Origin: Prosthecobacter sp. SYSU 5D2
Lineage (GTDB): Bacteria > Verrucomicrobiota > Verrucomicrobiia > Verrucomicrobiales > Verrucomicrobiaceae
Length of the DNA: 64,000 bases
Assembly (NCBI RefSeq): GCF_039655865.1
Contig: NZ_JBBYXL010000005.1
Span: 1 to 64,000 of the forward strand
Direction of reading: 5' to 3'
The translations under genes were made by a program, and so were the position numbers. Every line of letters starts with the position of its first letter. Within the stretch, counting starts at the first letter, position 1. This document shows, in pieces, positions 1-8,069 of this stretch. The notes beneath the pieces are model-generated. The model was given only the letters and a program-made list of their open reading frames with translations. It ran no database searches and was not told the DNA's origin.

Positions 1-331
1 TCTTGTCGGTCTTCACCTGCGCCTCGGCGATGATGCGGGTCTTGAAGGGATTGGCCAGGGTGAGGTGTTGCGATGGCATGGACTGCTCCAGCACCTCGTG
101 GAGCCAGTGCCAGTTCATGGAGGCTTCAAAGACGACGCGGGGATTGGGCCAGCGCTTCACCAGGGTGGCGAAGTCGTGAGGTGAATGGTGTTCGATGCGG
201 CCTTTGCCGAGGTCGGTTCCGGCCGCATCAATGGCGTGCCAGACGCTGTATTTTTTGTGGTAGTCAATGCCGATGAAGGTGGCTACTTCAGTGCTGATGG
301 AGGGTGGCGATGTTTGGATTGGAGTGCTCAT
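1..331 (-). CDS. IS110-family transposase, N-terminal part (cut by window edge)
   Basis: The reverse strand reads from an ATG at 331 into an open frame that runs off the left edge. The translation has the IS110-type DEDD (RuvC-like) N-terminus: FIGIDYHKKYSVWHA gives the first Asp, VVFEASMNWHWL gives the Glu, and LANPFKTRIIAEAQVKTDK is the family's typical region before the third acidic position. About 110 residues are visible; the family is usually 300-400 residues, so the C-terminal Ser-containing transposase_20 half lies outside. IS110 elements normally lack terminal inverted repeats, so the right boundary cannot be fixed here. Whether the copy is intact cannot be told. Confidence 0.85.
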   Translation of the reverse strand, partial: MSTPIQTSPPSISTEVATFIGIDYHKKYSVWHAIDAAGTDLGKGRIEHHSPHDFATLVKRWPNPRVVFEASMNWHWLHEVLEQSMPSQHLTLANPFKTRIIAEAQVKTDK

Positions 332-843
332 GACACCGCCACTATAACAAACGCCATTTTACCCAGGAAATACCGCTGGAACCCTTGATTTATCAGGCTT
401 CATGTCGCCTGACCCCGTTTTCCCCGGAGACAACAGCACAACGGCCACAGCAGAAGAATGTACGTACGCGCCAACCAATAGCCTTGACCATGCCAAGCTA
501 TTCGAAAAGTTGAAGTGCAGCGAGCTTCTCGGCTATGAAAACCCCGTGTGTTCAAGGATCCTGCCCGATCTTCATCCCCCGTGCCGGAGCCACGTGAAGA
601 GGGATGAAGAAGGGGCAAAATCGCATGGATTGGAAAGGGCCAAGTTCGCCTACGTCTGACTCAACATCCCAACGCCTTGCCCGCCCCGGAGCGATGTCCT
701 GGTCAACCGGCCTTTCCCCTGCGGCATGTGGATGCGGTGAGGAGAATGGGCCACGACTTCAGTGAGGGATGCGACTGGCTGCAAGATGTCCTGTCTCCAT
801 GAACCGCACCCGCCCCTTGGAAAAATGTGATCAGTCTAGTCAA
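332..843. other. intergenic stretch beside the IS110 element; no gene supported
   Basis: About 510 bases lie between the transposase start and the end of the Spy-like gene. Short open frames exist on both strands (for example 402-659 plus and 400-618 minus), but they overlap each other, lack recognisable domains and have no start signal. The stretch probably holds the end of the insertion element and old flanking DNA. I see no repeat, tRNA or terminator in it. Confidence 0.5.
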
Positions 844-1677
844 CTACAGCCCCAGTATCTTCTCTGCCCAGGTGAGGATGCGGCCAACGGTTTCGGCGTC
901 TTCGAGGGCTTTGGCTTCTTCGAGGGCTTGGCGGGCTTGGATGAGCTGGCGGAGGAGGGGGAGGGAGAGGACGGACTGGGCGGCGGTTTCGACGGCCTGG
1001 TAGCGCTGCTTCAGCGTTTCCACATCGGTCTCGCCGGGGTCGTAGGTTGAGAAATCCAGGGAGGCAGGAGATTCGGGGGCATCCACCTGGCTTTCGACCA
1101 CGAGGCGATCCAGGGCGGCATCGGCGGCGGCGAGATCGCCTTCTTTGACGAGGGCTTCCACCTCGCTGCCGCGCTGGACCATGCTGGTGGTGGCGGGGAC
1201 GCCGAGGGACTGGACGGCGAGCCGGAGGCGGGCGGCTTTTTCGCGCACACGGGTTTCCAGATCGGCACGCTTCACCTGCCGGGGCTGGGCCAGGGCGACG
1301 GCTTTTTTTTGCTGTTCCAGAGTCAGGACATCCCGCAGGCCGAGGAGGGTGCGGAGTTGCAGCTGTTTCACAGCGGCTTCGGCCTCCATGAGACGGGCCA
1401 GGGCAGCGCTCGCCACCTCGGGGGTGGAATCTGGCTGGCGGAGGATCTGGTTGAAGGCTTTTTGCTGTTCTTTCACCTGCATCTCCAAGGGTTCCGACTC
1501 GGCGCGGGCGGCGGTGACGATGCCGGTCATGCGGCTTTCCTGTTCTTCCGTCAGGTCCAGCTCCGGCTTGATGACGGTGATGATGTCTGCCGACAGCAGC
1601 CCGCTTTGCAACAAGGCCTCCGGCCCGGCGGCGAGGCAGCCGGTGGTGATCAGCAAGGATAACAAAAAGTGTTTCAT
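844..1677 (-). CDS. Spy/CnrX-like periplasmic helical protein, putative sensor of the ECF module
   Basis: This 277-residue protein starts with a signal peptide (MKHFLLSLLITTGCLAAG) and then has DLTEEQESRM at about residues 40-50, the LTxxQ-like signature of the Spy/CpxP/CnrX group of periplasmic all-helical proteins. The remainder is almost entirely predicted helix with many Ala, Glu, Gln and Leu. Its ATG overlaps the TGA of the upstream putative anti-sigma gene (ATGA at 1674-1677), so the two are translationally coupled. By analogy with the cnr/ncc metal-resistance loci, where a periplasmic sensor works with an anti-sigma factor and an ECF sigma factor, it may be the signal-sensing member. 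The signal is not known, and no metal-binding His cluster is obvious. A lipobox is not convincing (Thr at -3). Confidence 0.75.
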   Translation of the reverse strand: MKHFLLSLLITTGCLAAGPEALLQSGLLSADIITVIKPELDLTEEQESRMTGIVTAARAESEPLEMQVKEQQKAFNQILRQPDSTPEVASAALARLMEAEAAVKQLQLRTLLGLRDVLTLEQQKKAVALAQPRQVKRADLETRVREKAARLRLAVQSLGVPATTSMVQRGSEVEALVKEGDLAAADAALDRLVVESQVDAPESPASLDFSTYDPGETDVETLKQRYQAVETAAQSVLSLPLLRQLIQARQALEEAKALEDAETVGRILTWAEKILGL

Positions 1678-2024
1678 GGCATTTGAAGAGTCAGGTAGGC
1701 GGGCAGGAGAAAATCACTCGGGGCGCTGGCCGGGGCGGCGTTCAGGCTGGCGAAGAGGGAGTGCGCGGGGGCGTCCAGCAAGGGTGGCAGTGCCTCCGAA
1801 AGCCGGGGAGGCGGGACGTCCGGAGGCTGGGGGATGAAGATGCCCAGTGCCAGCGCCGCCGCTGCGGTGACAGGCAGCCACAGCCGCCATGACGGGCCAT
1901 TGCGCACGGATGCCGGGGAGGTCAAAAGACGCGGATCCCAGGCAGGAGCTTCTGCGCGCTCACATCGGCGCTGCGCCTGGAAGCGTTGTTGCAGATCGGG
2001 ATCGTTAACGTTGTCAGGATTCAT
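1674..2024 (-). CDS. small single-TM protein, putative anti-sigma factor
   Basis: I chose the ATG at 2024, inside the last codons of the sigma factor gene, because a longer frame would only re-read sigma coding DNA. The 116-residue product has a cytoplasmic N-terminus of about 45 residues, one membrane segment at about 47-64 (WLPVTAAAALALGIFI) and a proline/alanine-rich outer part. Size, topology and position directly after an ECF sigma gene and before a Spy-like gene fit a membrane anti-sigma factor such as CnrY. There is no zinc-binding HxxxCxxC motif, so it is not a ZAS-type anti-sigma factor. The function is inferred from context only. Confidence 0.6.
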   Translation of the reverse strand: MNPDNVNDPDLQQRFQAQRRCERAEAPAWDPRLLTSPASVRNGPSWRLWLPVTAAAALALGIFIPQPPDVPPPRLSEALPPLLDAPAHSLFASLNAAPASAPSDFLLPAYLTLQMP

Positions 2025-2541
2025 GAGTTTCAGATGATGGTTGCAGCAGGCTGCGCAGGCGGGCTTTGCCACGTTCGTAATGCTGGCGCACGGAGCCCAG
2101 GCTGACTTTCATCACCCCCGCCGCCTCGCTCAGGGAAAGGTCCTGATAAAAGACCAGATGCAGCACCTCCGCCTGCCGGGCGGGAAGCTGGGCCAGGGCG
2201 GTGCGCAATTGCAAAGTTTGTTCGTCCAGCTCCGCCTGGCGGGAGGGTGACGGGCGTGGATCGGCGGAGTCTCCGCTGAGCTGCAGCCAGAGCCTGCCCA
2301 AAAGCGATTCGCGATAGCGCAGGCGGCGGAACTCCTCGTGCGCGGTGAAGCGGATGACGCCGAACCACCAGGTCTTGAAGCTGGAGGCACCGGTGTTTTG
2401 CAGCCGCCCCTGCGCCATTTTCAGATAGGCGTTTTGCAGAACCTCCTCCGCCCGGCAGACATCCCCGCCGCAGCAGTGCAGCGCCCAGCCAAAGGCGTCG
2501 GCATGCAGGGCTTCGAGGTTGTCGGCGAGTTCGCGCTCCAT
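2014..2541 (-). CDS. ECF-type RNA polymerase sigma factor
   Basis: The protein has 175 residues. Region 2 is visible at about residues 15-60 (AEEVLQNAYLKMAQG, then SFKTWWFGVIRFTAHEEFRR) and region 4 at the C-terminus (LPARQAEVLHLVFYQDLSLSEAA, then a VSLGSVRQHYERGKARLR helix-turn-helix). It lacks the extra domains of group 1-3 sigma factors. The gene overlaps the next gene by 11 bases and follows the sensor kinase gene by about 50 bases on the same strand. It likely directs RNA polymerase to promoters of an envelope or metal stress regulon, held back by the membrane protein encoded next. Confidence 0.9.
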   Translation of the reverse strand: MERELADNLEALHADAFGWALHCCGGDVCRAEEVLQNAYLKMAQGRLQNTGASSFKTWWFGVIRFTAHEEFRRLRYRESLLGRLWLQLSGDSADPRPSPSRQAELDEQTLQLRTALAQLPARQAEVLHLVFYQDLSLSEAAGVMKVSLGSVRQHYERGKARLRSLLQPSSETHES

Positions 2542-2593
2542 TCATTTGTCCGCTGAGTGTCCCAGGCTGCCGGTTTGTATGACAGCCACCCGT

Positions 2594-3985
2594 CTATGCA
2601 CCTGGAATATGGATCCAGAAAACCGCGCCGCCACCCTCGCGGTTCTGCCCGCCCGCATTGCCGCCATGCGCCATGGCGATGGAGCGCACCAGGCTGAGCC
2701 CCAGGCCCATGCCGGATGTCTTGGGCCGCGCGGCGGAGCCACGGGTGTAGCGGTCCCAGATGATGTCTATTTCCTCCGGCAGGATGCCCGGCCCGGTATC
2801 CTCCACATAAATGATGGCCCCTGTGCCCTCCCCCTGCCAGCGCACGGTGATGCGCCCTCCTGCACGGGTGTAGGCAAGGGCATTGTCCAGGAGATTGGAA
2901 ACCGCCTGGGTGAGGAGCTCGCGGTCCATGTTCAGTGTGAGGCTTAATCCGGGGACGAGTTTCAGGCTCAGCTTGCGGTCCTCCGCAGCGGGAATGAAGA
3001 GCTCGACGAGATTGGTGAGCATCTGGTCCAGGGAGGTAACCTGCCGGTGCAGCCTCAGCGCAGCATGGTCACCCGCGCGGATGGTCAGCAGCGTTTGTAC
3101 GAGCTGTGTCGCCCGGTCAATTTCCTCCAGGCCACGGGCGGCGGATTCACGGGCGGTGTCATTGTCCGTTTCATCGTGCAGATGCTCCAGATTTCCGCGA
3201 ATGCGTGCCAGCGGGGTGCGCAACTCATGAGCGAGGAAGTCATTGGTGGACTGCAGCTCACGCGTCAGCGTCTGAATCTGATCCAGCCCGGCATTGACCA
3301 CGGAAGCCAGGGCCTTTAGCTCCGGGATGGCCTTGGGCGCGCGCAGGCGCATGCGGCTGCCAGGTACCCGCATGCGCTCCGCACTCAGGGTGAAGGAAAG
3401 GATGGGGCGCAAAACGTCATTCAGAAACCACATCACCGGCAGAAAGGCAATCAGGGCGGCGGTCAGCCCGGCAAACCAGATGTGCTGCTCAATGTTGGAA
3501 AGGTAGCGCCGCGACTGCGCATCCGTGCGGCCAAGCCACAGGATGTTCCCATCCCACAGGCGGATGGCTCCCGTTTGCAGCCGGTAGGGCATCTCTTCCA
3601 CGGTCAGCTCCATCAAGTCCATGTCCCCTTTTCCCAGCAGGGTTCTGCGGGGCTGCTGCGGCCAGGGATAGGCCTTCATCGCGCCGGGGATGTCCTCATG
3701 CAGCACCTGCCCTGCTCCCGTAGTCACCCGCAGGCCGTTGCGGTCCAGCGGCTGGCTGATCTGAAACACTTTTTTTAATCCCCCCAGGCCGCCTTCATCA
3801 TACCAGGCGGCATGTTGCAGCAGGTCATCGGCGATCCGGCTGCGGTTCACCGTCCGCACTTCCTGAATGACCGCGATGCGCACAAAAATGAGGATCATCA
3901 GGATGATGACGATGACGACCAGCAGCATGAGAAAACCCAGCCGCCAGGGAGAGGGCACCTTGTCAGGCCAGAGTTTTAAAAACAT
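2594..3985 (-). CDS. sensor histidine kinase (HAMP, HisKA, HATPase)
   Basis: I placed the start at the ATG at 3985, which overlaps the response regulator gene by 23 bases; upstream in-frame codons only re-read that gene. The 463-residue product has TM1 at about 15-40, a periplasmic domain of about 125 residues, TM2 at about 169-190, a HAMP linker and a HisKA box with His253 in FLAHELRTPLARIRGN. The N box (AVSNLLDNALAY), G1 (VEDTGPGI) and G2 (GMGLGLSLVRSIA) of the ATPase domain are intact. The layout is that of CusS/CzcS/EnvZ-type kinases. The ligand is unknown; the downstream Spy-like gene makes metal or envelope stress a reasonable guess. Confidence 0.92.
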   Translation of the reverse strand: MFLKLWPDKVPSPWRLGFLMLLVVIVIILMILIFVRIAVIQEVRTVNRSRIADDLLQHAAWYDEGGLGGLKKVFQISQPLDRNGLRVTTGAGQVLHEDIPGAMKAYPWPQQPRRTLLGKGDMDLMELTVEEMPYRLQTGAIRLWDGNILWLGRTDAQSRRYLSNIEQHIWFAGLTAALIAFLPVMWFLNDVLRPILSFTLSAERMRVPGSRMRLRAPKAIPELKALASVVNAGLDQIQTLTRELQSTNDFLAHELRTPLARIRGNLEHLHDETDNDTARESAARGLEEIDRATQLVQTLLTIRAGDHAALRLHRQVTSLDQMLTNLVELFIPAAEDRKLSLKLVPGLSLTLNMDRELLTQAVSNLLDNALAYTRAGGRITVRWQGEGTGAIIYVEDTGPGILPEEIDIIWDRYTRGSAARPKTSGMGLGLSLVRSIAMAHGGNAGGQNREGGGAVFWIHIPGA

Positions 3986-4637
3986 ATCCTTTTCCCCGGA
4001 TGGTCTCGATCTGAACGTTGCAATCTGGCATCTCCAGCTTGCGGCGGAGGCGGCAGACCATGGCATCCACCACATTGGTGCCGGGATCAAAGTGAATGTC
4101 CCAGACCTGCTCCAGCAAAAATTTCTTCGGCAGGACCCGGCCCTCGTGGCTCATCAGCACCTCCAGCAGGGTCCACTCACGCGGCTGCAGTTCCACGCTT
4201 TCCCCGCCACAGCTGACCCGCCGTTTCATCAGGTCCAGCCGGCATTTTCCGAGTGTGCGGTGGGTGGGCACGTGGTTGGTGGCCCGGCGGTGCAGGGCCT
4301 CCAGCCGGGCCAGCAGCTCCTCAAAAGCAAACGGCTTGGTCAGATAATCATCCCCCCCGGCGGAAAAGCCGCGCACCCGGTCAGAGACTTCCGCCCGCGC
4401 TGTCAGGAACAGCACCGGCATGCGCACGCCCTCCCGGCGCAGCTTTTCCACCAGGCTGAAGCCGTTCATGTCCGGCAGGCCCACATCCAGGATGACCACA
4501 TCACACTCACCTTTACGGATGGCTTCCAGCGCGGTGGCCGCCGTCTTTACCCACTCCAGTCCATGCCCCACATCCTGCATCCAGGCCATCACCTGGCGGC
4601 CGAGTTCAGGGTCATCTTCGACGAGGAGGAGATTCAT
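3963..4637 (-). CDS. OmpR-family response regulator
   Basis: The 224-residue protein has a receiver domain with acidic pocket E7/D8/D9, phosphoacceptor Asp51 (VVILDVGLPDMNG), Thr79 and Lys101 (DDYLTKPFAFEEL), followed by an OmpR/PhoB winged helix (DLMKRRVSCGGESVELQPRE through VETIRGKGYVFK-like ending). It is the first gene of a five-gene minus-strand run: regulator, kinase, sigma factor, putative anti-sigma factor, Spy-like protein. The bases before the ATG are pyrimidine-rich (TTCTCCAACTCTCCT), with no Shine-Dalgarno motif. It would bind promoter DNA after phosphorylation by the neighbouring kinase. Confidence 0.95.
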   Translation of the reverse strand: MNLLLVEDDPELGRQVMAWMQDVGHGLEWVKTAATALEAIRKGECDVVILDVGLPDMNGFSLVEKLRREGVRMPVLFLTARAEVSDRVRGFSAGGDDYLTKPFAFEELLARLEALHRRATNHVPTHRTLGKCRLDLMKRRVSCGGESVELQPREWTLLEVLMSHEGRVLPKKFLLEQVWDIHFDPGTNVVDAMVCRLRRKLEMPDCNVQIETIRGKGYVFKTLA

Positions 4638-4858
4638 AGGAGAGTTGGAGAATCACTAAAGGGAGGGCGGGTCACCATGACAATTCTCGATTCTGAAAAC
4701 TTTGGCCAATTATTCATCATCATTACCAAACGGTAAGGTGACTTCATGGGGGAAAGGCAGGTATGATATGGATGTTCGGGTATCCCACGAACACTCTCTC
4801 TAAATCCCCCCCTCTGATACAAACGCGAGCATTGAATTGCTTATTCTTTCCCTCCGTC

Positions 4859-5047
4859 ATGCATCGCTACCTGGCATTCTCCATCGTCGTCCTCACCCTC
4901 GCGGGTGCAGTTTCGGCTGCTTTGAATGGATGGACCGTGCAAAAGGCCCAAAGCTTGCTTGATGGAAACAATTCTGGGAGATCCACCGCTCCGGGGGGGG
5001 TTGGTGGACACCAGTCGCAACTCTCGGCGGTACCAGGAAACATCTGA
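4859..5047 (+). CDS. possible small secreted protein (62 aa)
   Basis: From the ATG at 4859 the frame begins with a good signal peptide (MHRYLAFSIVVLTLAGAVSA) and then reads about 40 residues with no known domain, rich in Gly and Ser. The stop codon falls in the loop of the hairpin at 5023-5064. The leader is pyrimidine-rich (TTTCCCTCCGTC before the ATG), as in other genes of this window. It could be a real small periplasmic protein, or the 5' fragment of a larger gene lost after a frameshift. It diverges from the two-component operon and converges on the transglutaminase gene. Confidence 0.45.
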   Translation: MHRYLAFSIVVLTLAGAVSAALNGWTVQKAQSLLDGNNSGRSTAPGGVGGHQSQLSAVPGNI

Positions 5048-5064
5048 TTCCTGGTGCCGCCGAG
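5023..5064. terminator. strong hairpin between convergent genes
   Basis: CTCGGCGGTACCAGGAA at 5023-5039 pairs with TTCCTGGTGCCGCCGAG at 5048-5064, giving a 17-bp stem with one G:T wobble and an 8-base loop. It lies between the small plus-strand ORF and the minus-strand transglutaminase gene that ends at 5088. There is no long U tract on either side, so it may act as a bidirectional terminator or RNA-stabilising hairpin. Confidence 0.6.
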
Positions 5065-5087
5065 ATTGTTAGCGACTTTCAGCCTGA

Positions 5088-8069
5088 CTAGCGCAGCATG
5101 CGCACCGCCTTGTTAAAGGTCTTCAAAGAAACCGCAGCCGTGCCGTATCGCGCCGCCGCATACTGGGCAGCGAGTTCCTCAATGCCAGGCCGCACCGCAC
5201 TGATACGCCTGCCATAGGCCAGCGGGCCCTCATTGGGCCGCCGCACCGGCAGGCCCAGGCTTTCCAGCCGCTGGCAAAGCCGCACCCACGCCCGCCGCCA
5301 GGGATCGCCATCACGCGCAGGACGTCGCAGCCAGGCATTCAGCAAACCCAGCCCCAGAACCACCAGGAAAAAACTGACCAGGAACAAGTAGATGTTCTTC
5401 GCCCCGTCCCCTCCCAGGAAAATCACACCCAGCCGGCTCCACCAGCCAAACTGGGTCTCTTCATCAAAGCTGACCACCCAGTTGTACCATTGGTCATTGA
5501 CCTGGTCCATCACCACCTGGGCACGCTCCCGTGCCTGCCACCACCAGCTGTTGCGCTGCCGCTCCAGCTCTTCATCCCCGCCCAGCATGAAGCTTTGCAG
5601 CCCCCGGTTGACCCGCCCGGGGGCCAGCGCCGCCGTGGGGTCCACCCGTGTCCAGCCGCTTCCCTCCAGCCAGACTTCCGTCCAGGAATGCGCATCCGAT
5701 TGGCGGACGATCAAGTGCGTCCCCATGTAGGGCACCTCACCGCCCTGATAGCCCATCACCACCCGCGATGGCACCCCGGCCGCCCGCATCATGGTGGCAA
5801 AGGCGGCGGCGAAATGCTCACAAAAACCCTGCCGTCGCCGCAGAAAGAACTCCTCCAGGGCCCTCCGCCCCAGATAAGTACCTGGCTCCAGGGTGTAACT
5901 GTATCCCTGCGTACGCAGGTGGGTCAGCCCCGCCTCCACCACATCCCGGTCTGTAGGGGATGTGGCACGCCATTGCGCAGCCAGCTTTTGCAGATCCTCC
6001 CCCAGGCCGCCGGGGAGTTGCAGCGCTGCCTCACGCTGCGCATACGTTATCGGCTCCCAGTCCATTTGGGGGCGGGACACTGCGTCAAACCGGCGCAGCT
6101 TCCGCACAGTATCGTGGGCATTCAGCACCCGCTCCGCGAACAGAGGATAGACGGACTTGCCATCGCTGCCCCGCAGTGGAAAATCCAGGGCTGGCAGCCA
6201 GATCTGGCCATGAGGCTCCAGGGTGATGATCTGGCGGATGTCACCTTCCTGGCGCTCGCGCAGGCCTGGAGCATATGTCGTGCGTAGCCCCCGACTCCAA
6301 CTTAGCCCCTGGCAGTTCCACAGCACCACACAGCGCCAGTACCGCTGGTCATTTCTCGGGATCTCGCCGTCGGGAAACTCCACCCGAAATGCCTTTTCAT
6401 TGCTCTTCGCCACCTCCAGCACATTGCCAGGGTCCAGGGACGAAGGCACCCCTGTCATCGCCGTTCTTCGCGCTCCCATGCGAAAGGGGTCCAGATTCAT
6501 GCGCGGGAAGAGAATAAACAGCAGCAGCACCAGCGGCAGGGCCTGCAAAATGAGCCGCCCCGTCAGCCACGCCGGAGTCTTCGCCCCTGGCACGCCACGC
6601 CGGAAACGCACCATGCACCCGGCGATGAGCACATACGCGGAGAACATCATGACCGCGCTCAGGATGCTTTGGTCCGCCAGCAGTCCGCAGAGGCATAGAA
6701 ACCAACCTATCATGGCGATAACCTGGAAATCATGCGGACTCCGGGATTCCAGCAGCTTACCCCCGGCAAGCACAATCAGCAGGGCCATGCCAGCTTCCAT
6801 CGCCAACAAGTCTCCCTGGCTCAAATACACCCCCACTACCCCCACAGCGGTCATTGTCAGCGGCAACCAGCGCTGCTTCACCGGCCCCTTCATCAGGCTG
6901 CGGTAGGCCAGGCACAGGAAAAGAAAAATCAGCACCGGGGCTGCCACCACTTCATGCAGCGGGAGCACCGTCAAAAATAAGACCGCACTCAGCAGCACCA
7001 AGGGTCCGCGCGGCACCCCCGCACGGTGTTCATGACTGGGGGCGATCCGCACCGGTTTCCCCGTCTCCGTGCCGGCCAGCCCCCCGGCATGAACCTCCGC
7101 CAACGCCGCCAGGCAGCGCCGCGCATGGGCCTCCCCCTGCCCCGCAAGGATCTCCTGCCCCGGCAGGCGGATGCCATAGCTCAGTCCCTGCTGCTCGCTC
7201 ATCTGGATCCAGCGCACCAGCTGCCCCACCCGCTCTCCTTCCGGCAGCGGTATGGCAGCCCAGTCCATCATGACCGCCTCACTGGCACCGCGTGACCACA
7301 TTTTCACCATCATCGGCCTGCCACGCGCCACCGCGCGCCAGTCCACATGCTTGGGGGAATCCCCCGGATGCCATTCCCGCACCCCGGCAAAGTCATCCCC
7401 CTCCCGTCCAGGTGGGGAGCTGGTCCGGCTGCGGCCATCCACGCCCGCAGCCTCCACGGTGGAGGATGGCAGCGGCAGGTTTCCCGCAGCCGGTGGCACA
7501 GCATGGCGTGTCATCTCCACATTCACCACCCGCTGCGCCTGCAGAAGCCCCAGCGGATACGCGCTTCGCAGCATCAGCCGCACCGGCTGCCCTGCCGGAG
7601 GCAGGCGCAATTGCAACCGTACCGTCTGCCCTGCTGGCACCTGGTCCACAAACGCCGCCTTCGAAGCACCGGCCAGCAGCACCTCGATCCCGCAGGGCGT
7701 ATGTCCGGAGGCCGCCCGCAGTTCCACGGGCAGCAGCTCGCCCTGTCCGGTATGAAACAGGGGTTGCTCCCCCACGCGCACCTCCAGACCGCGCAGATTC
7801 GCCCTGGCATACACATAGCTCATCACGCCCAGCGCCCCGGTCATGAAAGCCAGCAGATAAGCAGCGCCGTTGGACTGCACAGACCCCGCATACCCCATCG
7901 TACAGCACAGCCCGAACCAGGAAAACGTGTGGAGATTCCACTTCACCCGGGTGGTGGAGGGCAGTTCCGAGACCCGCTTTGGTCTGAAAAAAGACATCCC
8001 CCACGCCCACGCCCTGCCCATCATGGTGGGCGGTGCATTCAGGTGGCCTTCATGGGTCATGGCGCTCAC
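5088..8069 (-). CDS. fused DUF58 - TgpA-type transglutaminase membrane protein
   Basis: The 993-residue protein joins two modules that are usually separate genes. The N-terminal third has two TM segments (about 48-90) and the DUF58 signature REWHPGDSPKHVDWRAVARG at about 231-250. The middle (about 365-515) has a run of TM helices as in TgpA. A periplasmic transglutaminase core follows, with Cys750 (RRQGFCEHFAAAFATMMR), a His in RQSDAHSWTEVW and an Asp in TRVDPTAAL, completing the Cys-His-Asp triad. A final TM helix lies near 905-930. The ATG overlaps the MoxR stop (ATGA 8066-8069). MoxR, DUF58 and transglutaminase proteins typically form one envelope-associated system; the substrate is unknown. 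Confidence 0.88.
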   Translation of the reverse strand: MSAMTHEGHLNAPPTMMGRAWAWGMSFFRPKRVSELPSTTRVKWNLHTFSWFGLCCTMGYAGSVQSNGAAYLLAFMTGALGVMSYVYARANLRGLEVRVGEQPLFHTGQGELLPVELRAASGHTPCGIEVLLAGASKAAFVDQVPAGQTVRLQLRLPPAGQPVRLMLRSAYPLGLLQAQRVVNVEMTRHAVPPAAGNLPLPSSTVEAAGVDGRSRTSSPPGREGDDFAGVREWHPGDSPKHVDWRAVARGRPMMVKMWSRGASEAVMMDWAAIPLPEGERVGQLVRWIQMSEQQGLSYGIRLPGQEILAGQGEAHARRCLAALAEVHAGGLAGTETGKPVRIAPSHEHRAGVPRGPLVLLSAVLFLTVLPLHEVVAAPVLIFLFLCLAYRSLMKGPVKQRWLPLTMTAVGVVGVYLSQGDLLAMEAGMALLIVLAGGKLLESRSPHDFQVIAMIGWFLCLCGLLADQSILSAVMMFSAYVLIAGCMVRFRRGVPGAKTPAWLTGRLILQALPLVLLLFILFPRMNLDPFRMGARRTAMTGVPSSLDPGNVLEVAKSNEKAFRVEFPDGEIPRNDQRYWRCVVLWNCQGLSWSRGLRTTYAPGLRERQEGDIRQIITLEPHGQIWLPALDFPLRGSDGKSVYPLFAERVLNAHDTVRKLRRFDAVSRPQMDWEPITYAQREAALQLPGGLGEDLQKLAAQWRATSPTDRDVVEAGLTHLRTQGYSYTLEPGTYLGRRALEEFFLRRRQGFCEHFAAAFATMMRAAGVPSRVVMGYQGGEVPYMGTHLIVRQSDAHSWTEVWLEGSGWTRVDPTAALAPGRVNRGLQSFMLGGDEELERQRNSWWWQARERAQVVMDQVNDQWYNWVVSFDEETQFGWWSRLGVIFLGGDGAKNIYLFLVSFFLVVLGLGLLNAWLRRPARDGDPWRRAWVRLCQRLESLGLPVRRPNEGPLAYGRRISAVRPGIEELAAQYAAARYGTAAVSLKTFNKAVRMLR

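Noticed and set aside
402-659. 85-codon plus-strand frame near the IS110 element
   Set aside because: No domain or start signal; a similar-sized frame overlaps it on the other strand.
1640-1677. Lipobox in the Spy-like protein
   Set aside because: The Cys is preceded by Thr-Thr-Gly with Thr at -3, which does not fit the lipobox rule well.
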